Notes: generated by a model from the letters alone, not told the origin. A stretch of DNA of 64,000 nucleotides from Hirudinaria manillensis (GCA_034509925.1 CM067526.1:8886244-8950243); one strand, 5' to 3'. Positions 39,201 through 41,414 are shown, counted from the stretch's first letter. Made by a program: numbers and translations.

Positions 39201-41414
39201 TGAATACAAAATCAGAGCGGAATGGTCGCTCAACAACTCCAGTAACAGCAGGGTCCGCGGTGTTATGCCGGAACTCCGGCTTAGGAAGAAAATTCAGAGC
39301 TCAGGAAGAGAAGTCTGAGGCAATTCTAAGCCCTCGAGTCGAAAAGCGGACCCTTTCAGGCAGGCCGCCGTGGAGTGGGATGGAACCACTTCTCAAAATG
39401 GTCCACAGTGAATGTGCAGACAAAAGCCGTCATGATAATCCAATAGAGAAACCAAGAGATGGTGACCGAAAGTATTGCGATGGCAGTGCAACAAAGCCAA
39501 CGAGGCTAGTGGACAATCTTGGAAGATGTCATATAAAGATCCATCACTATGGAAAGACATTTGGAAATAGCCTCCCCTCGGCATTCCTCATAAAGATCGG
39601 TCTATGACGTGCTTCCTTCCAGCTTGCAGATGTGGGGGTAGGCTCAAGGCGATGGCTGTGAACTCTGCGGAGACTGTATACAGTCAATGCATGCTTTCAT
39701 CTTGCACTTACGCCCTTGCTGACGGTCGCTAATGCATGGCGACATAATCAAGTCCAAAATCAAGCGGGTCGTGGTCGAAGGCGGCAAAAACGGCATGCTC
39801 CCAGGCAAATGCCCGAGAAATCGCGGCACCGGGAAAAATATACTTCTTAAGAGAGCTTAACACAGCATCGCAGAAAGAACATGGACCAAAGGAGGACCTT
39901 GCTGTCCATAGCCAAAGATTGGACAATTTTCAGCGGTCAAGCTGGTCGATTGAAAAGGATACAGCGCCCGTATGATGCACATAGAAGTCGGATTGAAAAG
40001 GGCTGGTAGGCAAGTCTATTTATGCCTTTCTCAGGGGAATGGGGCTTAGATACAGGAAGGGAAAGCATTTTGTCCATAAAATAGCCGAGACCGCAGATTC
40101 GGCTTCTCACTGGATTTGGATCAAGAAAGATGGCAGGTAAGCCCTAGGCAATGCGAGGCAAATTATCCCTGTCCATTTCATCAAAACAGACACCAAAAGT
40201 AAGACATCCCGGACAGCATTAATACTAAATTGACATAAGAAGCACTCAAACAGCGTATCTAAAACATCTAAACAAGTAAAAAAATTATATAAATACTATT
40301 TCTATTCAAAAGTTTAGTAAATCAGATCTTTAATAAGATTGGGCACAGTGAAAACGTCACCTGAAGAGAAAAGAAATATTATGGCAGTAAATTTAAAAAT
40401 AAAACTAGTGAATTTTTCTTTTAGAAAAATTTCCGAGCAGTAGAAATGTTTTTGTTATTTCTAAAACCCAGAAGGCTATGTTAGCTGTGGGAGATCTCAA
40501 AAATTCACGCCCAAGATGCAAAGAAGGCTCTTATATACTTCTTCAGTTTCCATAGCTATTCTCTCGGCAAACCAGCATAACAAGAATGAAATTAAATGTG
40601 CTATGTTATGAAAACTATGTATGGAAACAAAATAATTTTTAGTTAAAGAAAAGTGGAAAATTCAAATATGAAAGACGTTTGAAGGTCCTGCATCTCAAAG
40701 AAAATCACAGGAAAATACGTGTTGCGTGTTGAGTCAAAGGACTTCAAATTGGGGTTGATCAAGTAAATGTCGGATAGGTTTCTGCTACCGTTTGCTAAAT
40801 AACATTTGCCTAGATATTTCGACGAGATAACATCTCAATACAAGACGACGAAAACGTTTTTACAGGAAAAATAAATCAAGGTTATGAGTTGCCCAGCTTT
40901 ATTATCAGATCTCAACTCTTTTGAAAATATTTGGGCGCATATTGCTAATGAAGTATGTGAAGGTGGAAGCATATTTCACAAAGAAAAAGCTAGAAGAAGA
41001 TCATAATGAGAGCATGGAATGGCCTGGAAAAAATATCTAGAAAAACTTAAGTCAATGAATAATAAACATAAACTTTTATAAAATAACGGGCGATTCATTA
41101 ATTACTAAAAATGTTAAATAAAATATTTGGCACAGGTGTGCAAATTTCTTATTAATTCAGAATTTGACTTTGATAGGTCCAACAAAAGTATTGAAATTTT
41201 TTAAAAATTACTGGGGTTTGTAACCTTTTTACATGCTTTTTCAGGCTTATATAAGTATAATTATAAATGTATTGAGCATTTGTTAATATTAATATTGATA
41301 TTTTTGTCAGCAGTTTCAAGGAGTTCCTTGAAATCAAGCAATAGCTTAGATCAATATCAAGATCCAGATCTGGAGAGATATGGAGAAGATGGATCATACA
41401 ACGGCGTTTACTAA
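3132..41414 (+). CDS. Nrg: neuroglian / L1CAM-family adhesion protein, 24 coding exons
   Basis: Joining 24 exons listed separately gives 3561 nt (1186 residues and a stop) with every GT/AG junction in phase and no internal stop. Domains: signal peptide (about 1-18), Ig1 (25-112), Ig2 (113-219), Ig3 (220-306), Ig4 (307-399), Ig5 (400-482), Ig6 (483-577), five FN3 domains (578-1093), transmembrane helix (about 1103-1122) and a 64-residue tail. Domain number, order and total size match fly neuroglian and nematode SAX-7. Local matches to neuroglian include YSWIRNG in Ig1, NLLVITW in FN3-2, APTNF in FN3-3 and VHQEELENLNG in the tail. The family sits in the neuronal and epithelial plasma membrane and mediates cell adhesion and axon guidance, with the tail binding ankyrin. 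Introns hold nearly all mobile elements listed here. The last intron's acceptor is the least certain junction. Confidence 0.85.
3205..4113 (+). other. Nrg intron 1
   Basis: AT-rich, 909 bp, GT...AG. I see no gene or recognisable element in it. Confidence 0.6.
4114..4219 (+). CDS. Nrg: Nrg exon 2: Ig1, first half
   Basis: Acceptor AATTAG, donor GTGAGC. Encodes STFPPTILIQFEREYY and the first Ig cysteine in LPCKASGFPIP. Proline-rich PPTI followed by Q is where neuroglian Ig1 starts. Confidence 0.85.
4300..4457 (+). CDS. Nrg: Nrg exon 3: Ig1, second half
   Basis: Encodes the Ig tryptophan in YSWIRNGNV and the second cysteine in GYFQCVATNFLGSAFS. Donor GTAAGA. An 80-bp intron separates it from exon 2. 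Confidence 0.88.
4517..4702 (+). CDS. Nrg: Nrg exon 4: Ig2, first half
   Basis: Encodes LYCEIPSGNPKPQIYWIVRK, with the cysteine and tryptophan of the Ig fold, ending TTDFE in phase 1 before GTTAAT. Confidence 0.85.
4703..5676 (+). other. intron 4, left part; small unidentified ORF
   Basis: Mostly AT-rich. On the - strand 5167-5394 reads open for 75 codons, starting MLTIHSKVLRNKATVQNWKD. I do not recognise it and it has no neighbouring coding signal, so it may be chance or an old element piece. Confidence 0.35.
5677..7211 (-). mobile_element. Tc1-type DNA transposon (1535 bp) with inverted ends and TA duplication
   Basis: Left end CAGTGGTTGAAGAG and right end (reversed) CAGTGGTAGAAAAA form terminal inverted repeats, and TA flanks both sides (5675-5676, 7212-7213), the usual Tc1/mariner target. 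It lies in neuroglian intron 4. The transposase inside runs on the - strand and is broken. A different Tc1 family, with CAGTGAGTGTAAAA-type ends, is present at 28081 and 41237. Confidence 0.88.
6030..6888 (-). pseudogene. Tc1-type transposase, DD34E, broken
   Basis: The N-terminus MGNRSSLTEEEKGQIKAFRK begins the helix-turn-helix DNA-binding part; its ATG is at 6888. Further on are YYWHDL, GASVMIWGGISSSGRTEL, QDNAPIHG and SPDLNPIENIW, the second aspartate and the glutamate of the catalytic triad, spaced by exactly 34 residues. A stop falls just after QDNAPIHG, frames shift at several points, and the segment that should hold the first aspartate (FSDE region) is missing between WEMRKIEHGMPDG residues. 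It cannot make a working enzyme. Confidence 0.85.
7436..7570 (+). CDS. Nrg: Nrg exon 5: Ig2, second half
   Basis: Begins NLYFTYVEQGDF and carries the second cysteine in SIYQCVINNSLAKVL. The donor GTGAAC is weak but is the one that keeps phase (A + AT) with exon 6. Confidence 0.8.
7636..7729 (+). CDS. Nrg: Nrg exon 6: Ig3, first half
   Basis: Encodes FLLWKSPDHDLALQGQPKKL and then KCIFAR with the first Ig cysteine. The 65-bp intron before it is the shortest in the gene after that before exon 17. Donor GTTGGC is non-consensus, yet phase 2 matches exon 7 exactly. Confidence 0.78.
7730..8224 (+). other. intron 6, left part
   Basis: No gene. A GC-richer patch near 8065-8180 has CTACCGCGACTACCGC and a loose reverse partner GCGTCGCGTTACC, which could be the worn ends of a small DNA transposon, but I cannot define its limits. 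Confidence 0.4.
8225..8940 (-). mobile_element. RLE-type LINE, 5'-truncated fragment (family 1)
   Basis: Aligns by eye with 33480-34400, for example GGCCCTTTGAAACCCCTGAC at its left and the CCATATCTGGCCTCTTGCCA and TCAGCACCTGGGG-like words further right. It covers the 3' untranslated region and part of the endonuclease-coding end. All frames are broken. GC-richer than the surrounding intron. Confidence 0.75.
9021..9195 (-). repeat. LTR of element C (175 bp)
   Basis: On the + strand it runs TGTTGTATCTTGA to CCACAACA, bounded by TG/CA ends, and on the - strand it follows the polypurine tract. Its sequence differs from the LTRs of the B elements. Confidence 0.7.
9487..10056 (-). CDS. acidic repeat ORF of element C, function unknown
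   Basis: 189 open codons. The first 86 residues are two tandem repeats of about 43 residues, each running from VVGEAQ through MMC, ETL and PVHCD to WKEEE. The rest is rich in Glu, Asp and Val (VEADPVVAEDRSAFEDSQDF) and ends in KHGGKRRRFH. No enzyme motif. The composition resembles the Glu/Val/Pro-rich tail of the SAP-domain ORFs of the B elements, so it may be the equivalent protein of a related family. The true start may lie further right, beyond the truncation. Confidence 0.55.
   Translation of the reverse strand: MVVGEAQVEPMMCKVSTETLMANIPVHCDMWKEEEGSVDAPVDVVGEAQEEAMMCEVIAETLVADTPVHCDAWKEEEERINVDPVERVNELLDEPGKTVEADPVVAEDRSAFEDSQDFPSKEVRNPLPQKEEEAEDCCSNHTGQERANVDGSAALIGSKWMSRVPRRSYSVHEQSDSISKHGGKRRRFH
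10274..10292 (+). promoter_or_regulatory. primer-binding site of B1, complementary to tRNA-Leu 3' end
   Basis: TGGTGTCAGGAGTGGGATT starts 2 nt after the LTR. Its reverse complement, AATCCCACTCCTGACACCA, equals the conserved 3' end of animal tRNA-Leu (CAG/CAA type) plus CCA. Confidence 0.8.
10354..11552 (+). pseudogene. SAP-domain gag-position protein of B1, frameshifted
   Basis: Starts MSLYLDELYVPRLRQEL at ATG 10354, then loses frame near 10395-10415 by small deletions relative to the intact copy at 13585-14832, and continues open from 10410 to 11552. The open part has GTKAEIRERLGAWLAENG (end of the SAP motif), then a Ser/Glu-rich region and Glu-Pro-Val-rich repeats such as VEQVESSEQPVDL. 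The end runs through the polypurine tract and 30 nt of the 3' LTR. The SAP motif is a helix-extended-loop-helix that binds DNA or chromatin in other proteins; its job here is unknown. Confidence 0.75.
11523..11794 (+). repeat. 3' LTR of element B1 (272 bp)
   Basis: TGTTGGATCC start, GGGTTATTACA end, right after AAGGAGGGGGCAG. Followed by the ATAT duplication. Confidence 0.88.
11799..11850 (+). pseudogene. MULE transposase C-terminal scrap
   Basis: TATTTGAAGGACTTGCCTCA reads YLKDLPHNFN, like the IDYLRGLAYHFN end of the fragment at 2037-2420, and is followed by a similar AT-rich tail. Element B1 inserted right at its left edge. Confidence 0.45.
11851..12392 (+). other. intron 6, right part
   Basis: AT-rich, no gene or repeat recognised. 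Ends in the acceptor TATTTTCAG used by exon 7. Confidence 0.55.
12393..12559 (+). CDS. Nrg: Nrg exon 7: Ig3, second half
   Basis: Encodes PLQMITWIKLNSNI (Ig tryptophan) and GIYRCLMDK (second cysteine), ending SVEG at donor GTAATG. Joined to exon 6 it completes one Ig domain across a 4.7-kb intron. Confidence 0.85.
12638..12778 (+). CDS. Nrg: Nrg exon 8: Ig4, first half
   Basis: Encodes VPTWTNFGQHMPDKS and LTITCNALGVPRP. The position where Ig domains have the core tryptophan reads IKLYYNG, so that residue is replaced. Confidence 0.85.
12840..12977 (+). CDS. Nrg: Nrg exon 9: Ig4, second half
   Basis: Encodes FITIVNVTKTDSKVVQCNAS and NKHGYVFSNAYINVL, close to the NSLGYVYKDVYVNVL pattern ending neuroglian Ig4. 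Confidence 0.87.
13045..13208 (+). CDS. Nrg: Nrg exon 10: Ig5, first half
   Basis: Encodes SNVTLSCPVNGWPEPIINWH with cysteine and tryptophan, ending STYTIF in phase 0 at GTTAGT. Confidence 0.85.
13209..13325 (+). other. intron 10, left part, with Tc1-like terminal scrap
   Basis: 13290-13320 (GAGTATAAAGGTTACAAACG) resembles the terminal inverted repeat of the Tc1 family at 28081 (GAGTGTAAAATGTTACAAAC). Gypsy element B2 begins immediately after. Confidence 0.4.
13326..13623 (-). repeat. 3' LTR of element B2 (298 bp)
   Basis: On the + strand TGTAATAACCCGGGG to GGATCCAACA. The neighbouring CTGCCCCCTCCTT is the reverse of the polypurine tract. Confidence 0.9.
13585..14832 (-). CDS. SAP-domain protein of element B2, 415 aa, intact
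   Basis: Starts MPKYLDELYVPRLRQELRD at ATG 14832, 81 nt from the LTR edge. A SAP motif spans residues 5-40, with GTKAEIRERLGAWL as its second half. Residues 50-150 are Ser/Glu-rich with a few Cys; residues 150-300 are Glu-Pro-Val-Leu-rich repeats (for example VEQVESTEQPMDFP, found three times in variants). The last part, CSGRTDLRRGQCWIP, comes from the end of pol read in another frame, and the final 13 codons lie in the LTR. No zinc knuckle, protease or polymerase. It occupies the gag place; a structural or DNA-binding role is inference. Confidence 0.8.
   Translation of the reverse strand: MPKYLDELYVPRLRQELRDRGLDCKGTKAEIRERLGAWLTENGHDPEEYEFESRYSKLLRELEELRGSIRGDLKNTAVSCQDVSLISGGNSTEKSPVGSFEESKVVLPSCEEQGEKLCKKVTNEEQILCLVPGTVSGSIGMEPLEGTSNHSACVSPETLCVMADLENSTLEPIELLDQVESSAGPRELTEVLVEQVELSEEPVGLPVDHVELLVQPEELLMSHVELPVERTDLMVEQVESTEQPMDFPTESAKLLVPPEELPMKDIELPVKHTKLMVEQVESTEQPMDLPADVSAPLEITEGSARDFGRVPSKENGAGDPVESLRSGDMVEQEVEHRNGDVPRLKLAGRRSKRGETEIPEDGKANGSGICSHEIVGRSDPIPRVKMKMGIDVCSGRTDLRRGQCWIPRSNKLKNN
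14894..14912 (-). promoter_or_regulatory. primer-binding site of B2
   Basis: On the - strand TGGTGTCAGGAGTGAGATT, next to the 5' LTR. It differs at one base from the tRNA-Leu match of element B1. Confidence 0.75.
14914..15211 (-). repeat. 5' LTR of element B2 (298 bp)
   Basis: Same length and, by eye, same sequence as 13326-13623. Confidence 0.9.
15216..16490 (+). other. intron 10, middle; no identified gene
   Basis: AT-rich except a GC-richer patch at 16075-16220. On the - strand that patch reads open for about 50 codons (MDFTTAGIRVDEAKGLDMGP and on) without a family I recognise; it may be part of a lost retroelement. Confidence 0.4.
16496..16907 (-). mobile_element. Gypsy element B3, 5' end only
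   Basis: Holds the start of the SAP ORF (to about 16556), the leader, the primer-binding site (AATCCCACTCCTGACACCA near 16616-16634) and a 271-bp 5' LTR (16637-16907), all on the - strand. The rest of the element is missing. ATATAT follows the LTR. Confidence 0.8.
17078..17162 (+). CDS. Nrg: Nrg exon 11: Ig5, second half
   Basis: Encodes HVSYDNHFECRAHNKYGEKE and VMFFVSAK. It has the second Ig5 cysteine. Three donors are possible (17149, 17153, 17163); GTATGA at 17163 is chosen because it is a fair donor and keeps phase 1. Confidence 0.75.
17163..18130 (+). other. intron 11, left part
   Basis: AT-rich; no gene or repeat recognised. Confidence 0.5.
18140..18430 (+). pseudogene. copia pol scrap: gag-pre-integrase domain
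   Basis: IWHRRLGHMYRHSLNHLTKS followed by VATGFRIKGG matches the WHRRLGH motif that precedes the integrase in copia-type pol. The paired cysteines expected about 30 residues later are not clear. It is opposite in strand to the copia element at 19708-23075, so it is a separate, older copy. Confidence 0.6.
18431..19014 (+). other. intron 11, right part
   Basis: AT-rich with no identified gene; the first 100 bases may continue the copia scrap but show no motif. Confidence 0.4.
19015..19299 (+). CDS. Nrg: Nrg exon 12: Ig6, complete
   Basis: The only Ig domain here in a single exon (285 nt). Cysteines in LILYCSIQ and GLYTCNAS, tryptophan in VTWSKNGFDL. Acceptor AATTCAG, donor GTTAGA. Confidence 0.9.
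19389..19551 (+). CDS. Nrg: Nrg exon 13: FN3-1, first half
   Basis: Encodes PPLPPKIMQVSNC and AVVSWIDHGTYLDPVIEYLI, the first strands of a fibronectin III domain, ending phase 2 at GTATGT. Confidence 0.87.
19708..19842 (-). repeat. copia 3' LTR (135 bp)
   Basis: On the + strand TATTGCGGTAACTTT to AAAACTCAACA. Differs from the 5' LTR at about four places, mostly run lengths. Confidence 0.88.
19874..20320 (-). pseudogene. copia RNase H and end of pol
   Basis: The C-terminal part reads IYVDNEAAVKL, KRTKHIKTRHFFIRE and FQIADILTKP, all standard copia RNase H landmarks; stop at 19874. Upstream, SVAISTTEAEVVAASEATRE lies in a shifted frame. Confidence 0.88.
20324..20977 (-). pseudogene. copia integrase end fused in frame to reverse transcriptase
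   Basis: 217 open codons. Residues 1-40 are integrase (SDNGGEF, then APYTPQQNG). At about residue 41 the text changes to DDGSKKVCKLKRSLNGLKQA, which belongs well inside the reverse transcriptase. The integrase C-terminus and first reverse transcriptase motifs are lost. The catalytic YVDD is present in ALYVDDGIVAA, followed by FFLGIEI and KFPYRSAVGALMYL. Confidence 0.88.
21014..21480 (-). pseudogene. copia gag-pre-integrase and integrase start
   Basis: Integrase core is seen in ELLSADVCGPF (first catalytic aspartate) and FVVFKDHFSKMRFITFI (21014-21217). To its right, YHERFGHQDKRHVKKLV in another frame is the pre-integrase HxxH part. Frameshifts and a stop separate the pieces. Confidence 0.8.
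21556..21972 (-). pseudogene. copia zinc knuckle and protease
   Basis: CNYCHGAGHWVKQC is a CCHC zinc knuckle. The protease site reads WFIDNGVMKHIT; the family has DSG or DTG followed by A, so the Ser/Thr and Ala are changed and activity is doubtful. Confidence 0.85.
22007..22852 (-). pseudogene. copia gag, split by a LINE tail
   Basis: Starts MDSMGIKIKPLRCTTDWPMW at ATG 22852, runs to LPEMLL, is broken by an insertion (about 22165-22369) and resumes with ICKVMHILPISFQIFKSSW and LDELVTQLCMFERELK. Both halves fit the UBN2/copia gag family. Without the insertion the codons would join without loss. Confidence 0.85.
22165..22369 (-). mobile_element. short LINE 3' tail or SINE inserted in copia gag
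   Basis: About 205 bp between two gag codons. On the - strand it ends GGCGAGGGGTTCGCCCGTGCC followed by a run of ATA/TAA triplets. Trinucleotide 3' tails are typical of some LINEs. The target duplication is at most 3 bp by eye. Confidence 0.55.
22926..22942 (-). promoter_or_regulatory. copia primer-binding site, initiator tRNA-Met type
   Basis: On the - strand GGTTATGGGACCAGAGC directly follows the 5' LTR. Drosophila copia has GGTTATGGGCCCAG at the same place, where an internal part of initiator tRNA-Met primes. Confidence 0.7.
22943..23075 (-). repeat. copia 5' LTR (133 bp)
   Basis: Same ends as 19708-19842 and followed by the ATTTC duplication. Confidence 0.88.
23350..23648 (-). repeat. 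solo LTR of gypsy B family (299 bp)
   Basis: Complete LTR with TGTAATAACCC and GGATCCAACA ends and no internal sequence. Flanks are ATAT and GTAT, so a 4-bp duplication with one change is likely. Its right edge lies 31 bp before neuroglian exon 14. Confidence 0.88.
23680..23881 (+). CDS. Nrg: Nrg exon 14: FN3-1 end and FN3-2 start
   Basis: Encodes AWTNYSFYIRSRNIFGLSLP (FN3-1 F and G strands), then NCSTPSRKPNINPTDVCG and RDPNLLVITWK, which matches the neuroglian FN3-1/FN3-2 linker pattern. Donor GTAATG. Confidence 0.88.
23994..24231 (+). CDS. Nrg: Nrg exon 15: FN3-2, remainder
   Basis: Encodes HYILKFKNLSHPQKK and YLPYKVWIHSSNLKGDASF, ending LLYSGQH, in the place of neuroglian VVGYSGED. Phase 0 start, phase 1 end. 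Confidence 0.87.
24300..24415 (+). CDS. Nrg: Nrg exon 16: FN3-3, first part
   Basis: Encodes VPAVAPTNFNLIELTSNSVK and FKWDSVDESKVNGFLQGYQ, a typical FN3 start with G-Y. Phase 0 end at GTCAGT. Confidence 0.87.
24479..24734 (+). CDS. Nrg: Nrg exon 17: FN3-3, remainder
   Basis: Encodes LTPGTTYVAGVAAMNGAGYT and SNLVKFQTKEG, a standard FN3 end. The 63-bp intron before it is the shortest in the gene. Confidence 0.88.
24735..25690 (+). other. intron 17, left part
   Basis: No clear gene. The right end may already belong to the gag remnant that follows. Confidence 0.4.
25690..26330 (+). pseudogene. gypsy-type gag remnant with zinc knuckles
   Basis: Near 25845-25975 the + strand reads RFCQFCELKRQPSDNIQELA and KIRKAATTCGF, the conserved gag stretch where R/K-Q is followed by S/I-x-E-aliphatic-A. 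Near 26205-26300 CPRCENGHQANDC and a following CKL give a zinc-knuckle pattern. Stops and frameshifts are frequent. It is not the same lineage as the SAP-domain elements. Confidence 0.6.
26454..27150 (-). mobile_element. RLE-type LINE, 5'-truncated copy with 24-bp target duplication
   Basis: A 24-bp sequence (26430-26453) is repeated exactly at 27151-27174, bracketing the insertion. The content aligns with 33448-34160: 3' untranslated region at left, then the endonuclease-coding end up to the segment matching DLEAKGFRIDLFPKE. Frames are broken. It lies in neuroglian intron 17. Confidence 0.9.
27307..27426 (+). CDS. Nrg: Nrg exon 18: FN3-4, first half
   Basis: Encodes PDKVRNVKITEIASNHLTIT and WDPPNIENDFLEFDVEYSF. 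The tryptophan and E-Y are FN3 landmarks. Donor GTAAGT. Confidence 0.88.
27427..27744 (+). other. intron 18, left edge
   Basis: AT-rich; nothing recognised. Confidence 0.5.
27745..27851 (-). repeat. worn copia-type LTR
   Basis: GAGCGAAACAAGAGCGAGTG through ATTTTAACAAAACAAGTTTT to AAAACTCAACA follows the same order as the LTRs of the copia at 19708-23075 with substitutions. Solo or truncated. Confidence 0.7.
28081..28170 (+). repeat. left end of a second Tc1 family
   Basis: TA followed by CAGTGAGTGTAAAATGTTAC. The reversed right end of the remnant at 40330-41237 reads GTAAAAAGGTTACAAACCCC, a match. A subterminal ACTTGTGCCAAATTTCTT is inverted relative to ATTTGGCACAAG near 31155. Confidence 0.6.
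28312..28527 (-). pseudogene. C-terminal piece of a LINE reverse transcriptase
   Basis: Reads NTRGNKFKLKYNKFSFSTSN, then VKSWNSLPFEVVNSGIVSCF. The pattern RG...K.....FS...V..WNSLP..VV ends the polymerase of CR1/Jockey-type LINEs. The catalytic part is missing. Confidence 0.7.
28528..28841 (+). other. intron 18, spacer between elements
   Basis: Nothing recognised; may be interior of the disrupted Tc1 element. Confidence 0.35.
28842..30017 (-). mobile_element. Tigger/pogo-like DNA transposon remnant (1176 bp)
   Basis: Ends CAGTAAAACCTG (left) and, reversed, CAGTAAAACCTT (right), each next to TA (28840-28841, 30018-30019). The end sequence is like Tigger/jerky-type elements. On the - strand the interior has LPDMTFREFISLDEKD and further broken frames, like a transposase C-terminus. 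The catalytic region is not recognisable. Confidence 0.6.
30038..31110 (+). pseudogene. Tc1-type transposase remnant, second family
   Basis: Frame-broken but in order: LQNPEGYRINKSGEDKKKL (linker after the DNA-binding part, about 30170-30225), a YYCYNL and GSLVIWGEIS pair (about 30490-30570), and SPDPFENIWGRLIKK (about 30795-30840), equal to SPDLNPIENIWG of intact relatives. Many stops. The Tigger-like element sits between this body and the left end at 28081. Confidence 0.75.
31111..31612 (+). other. intron 18, right part
   Basis: Starts with Tc1 subterminal sequence (ATTTGGCACAAG near 31152); the rest is AT-rich without features. Ends at acceptor TTATTATAG. Confidence 0.45.
31613..31783 (+). 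CDS. Nrg: Nrg exon 19: FN3-4, second half
   Basis: Encodes CNLVENTTYSIAIYVLASAD and STVVVTTLPNT, the E-F-G strands of an FN3 domain. Joined across the 4.2-kb intron 18. Donor GTAAGT. Confidence 0.87.
31899..32021 (+). CDS. Nrg: Nrg exon 20: FN3-5, first half
   Basis: Encodes LSIPVIEEIDTSQKRVNISW and YYYIEYKQ, with the FN3 tryptophan and the E-Y. Donor GTAAGA. Confidence 0.87.
32114..32272 (+). CDS. Nrg: Nrg exon 21: FN3-5, second half
   Basis: Encodes WIVLNGLPFGSYKVRVMVTN and SSSVIYFQ. L-x-P-x-x-x-Y is the FN3 E-F loop. Confidence 0.87.
32346..32459 (+). CDS. Nrg: Nrg exon 22: transmembrane segment
   Basis: Encodes DEPLINRTN, then the hydrophobic LVFSILGIISAIALSLTIIL, then the basic stop-transfer KNFKRNTYT. 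Orientation is single-pass type I. Confidence 0.9.
32830..32902 (+). CDS. Nrg: Nrg exon 23: cytoplasmic tail, part 1
   Basis: Encodes VHQEELENLNGISNYFHSLE and REIR. The first residues follow the neuroglian YDVHDRELANG pattern just inside the membrane. Ends phase 2 at the strong donor GTAAGT. Confidence 0.82.
32903..33189 (+). other. intron 23, left edge
   Basis: No gene seen. Confidence 0.5.
33190..33358 (+). repeat. worn gypsy LTR, 3' part
   Basis: TCAATATTCAGAGTCTTTCG, CATTAATTAGTTTGTGAATC and CCCCGGGGTTACAACA align with the middle and end of the LTR at 1712-1950. The start is not recognisable. Confidence 0.65.
33883..34680 (-). pseudogene. LINE family 1: CCHC knuckle and restriction-like endonuclease
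   Basis: CGLCDGAETLHHMLSNC followed by RYTWRHNQVL is the zinc knuckle preceding the endonuclease. After it come RPDMVL (about 34240) and LTVPWEDRMQYCNAL, the acidic residues of the PD-type nuclease, then DLEAKGFRIDLFPKEVGARG and GKSTYAFLTKIGL. Stops and frameshifts fall between RPD and ELTVP. Confidence 0.8.
34634..35236 (-). pseudogene. LINE family 1: region between polymerase and nuclease
   Basis: Two open pieces: SVLLPRFLWPLTIYEIGLSA, WLGLPPALSSLALYSRSASL (34925-35236) and WNHFQKWSQASSSTRGAMIG (34634-34900). The motif LG.P..LS...LYS...L.LPL.S is shared with the reverse-orientation copy at 38977-39318. Confidence 0.8.
35282..36556 (-). pseudogene. LINE family 1: reverse transcriptase
   Basis: 36152-36556 has RSAPGPNGVPYLLYKRCP (motif 1). 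35282-35839 has VGIAMGCEISPTLFVLEMQI and the catalytic AFMDDTTLI (near 35560-35585). The first catalytic aspartate region lies in the frameshifted stretch 35840-36150, where DLTGPVLALWIA appears on the opposite strand only as a shadow. Polymerase palm order is normal. Confidence 0.85.
36640..37030 (-). pseudogene. LINE family 1: N-terminal region
   Basis: Two overlapping open frames (36687-36917 and 36809-37027) meet near a run of nine G/C bases at 36880. Reading includes GLKKVPEGWISEVLQRLHLR, EPQKVYESRRQRDINRPLKG. No clear zinc finger. The 5' end of the element is probably truncated here. Confidence 0.55.
37035..38660 (+). repeat. interspersed repeat, copy 1
   Basis: Much of 37260-37610 aligns with 46130-46500 in the 3' flank (for example TCTGGAATAAAA, TGGCAATCTTTTT, CATGGAATACATTTCAAA-like words). 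Further right, near 38600-38790, the + strand hints at a hAT-type transposase (PALRHLALHLADSHNLN in broken frames), but this is weak. Confidence 0.5.
38219..38290 (-). mobile_element. LINE family 1, 3' end scrap
   Basis: GATAGGGATCCTCAGATGAG and TTTCAGCTCTTTGAAACTCC match the 3' untranslated start at 33476-33535. Confidence 0.65.
38876..40170 (+). mobile_element. LINE family 1, degenerate copy in the opposite orientation
   Basis: 38977-39318 reads PTLTIYEIGLRSVEDMERKI, FGSPPLLSSVAMYSKSTRLR, matching the piece at 34925-35236. Further on are a knuckle remnant (SSCTYALADGR), KIYFLRELN, and GKSIYAFLRGMGLRYRKG, SHWIWIKKDGR, the end of the endonuclease. Stops are frequent. With the - strand copy at 33448 it forms a large imperfect inverted pair inside intron 23. 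Confidence 0.8.
40330..41237 (+). mobile_element. Tc1-type remnant, second family, with right end
   Basis: Aligns with 30150-31170: CTTGAAGGTCCTGC-like words near 40680, SNSFENIWAHIANEV near 40920-40960, ATGGAATGGCCTGGAAAAAA near 41010, ATTTGGCACAGG near 41130. The right end GGGGTTTGTAACC is the inverse of the left end at 28081. It stops about 85 bp before neuroglian exon 24. Confidence 0.7.
41321..41414 (+). CDS. Nrg: Nrg exon 24: end of cytoplasmic tail and stop
   Basis: Encodes SSLKSSNSLDQYQDPDLERY, then GEDGSYNGVY and TAA. Fly neuroglian ends S-M-A-E-Y-G...EDGSFIGQYG, so this is the homologous end. The acceptor TTTCAAG at 41320 keeps phase with exon 23. A stronger acceptor, TTTTTGTCAG at 41310, would require one more, unseen exon. 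Confidence 0.75.
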
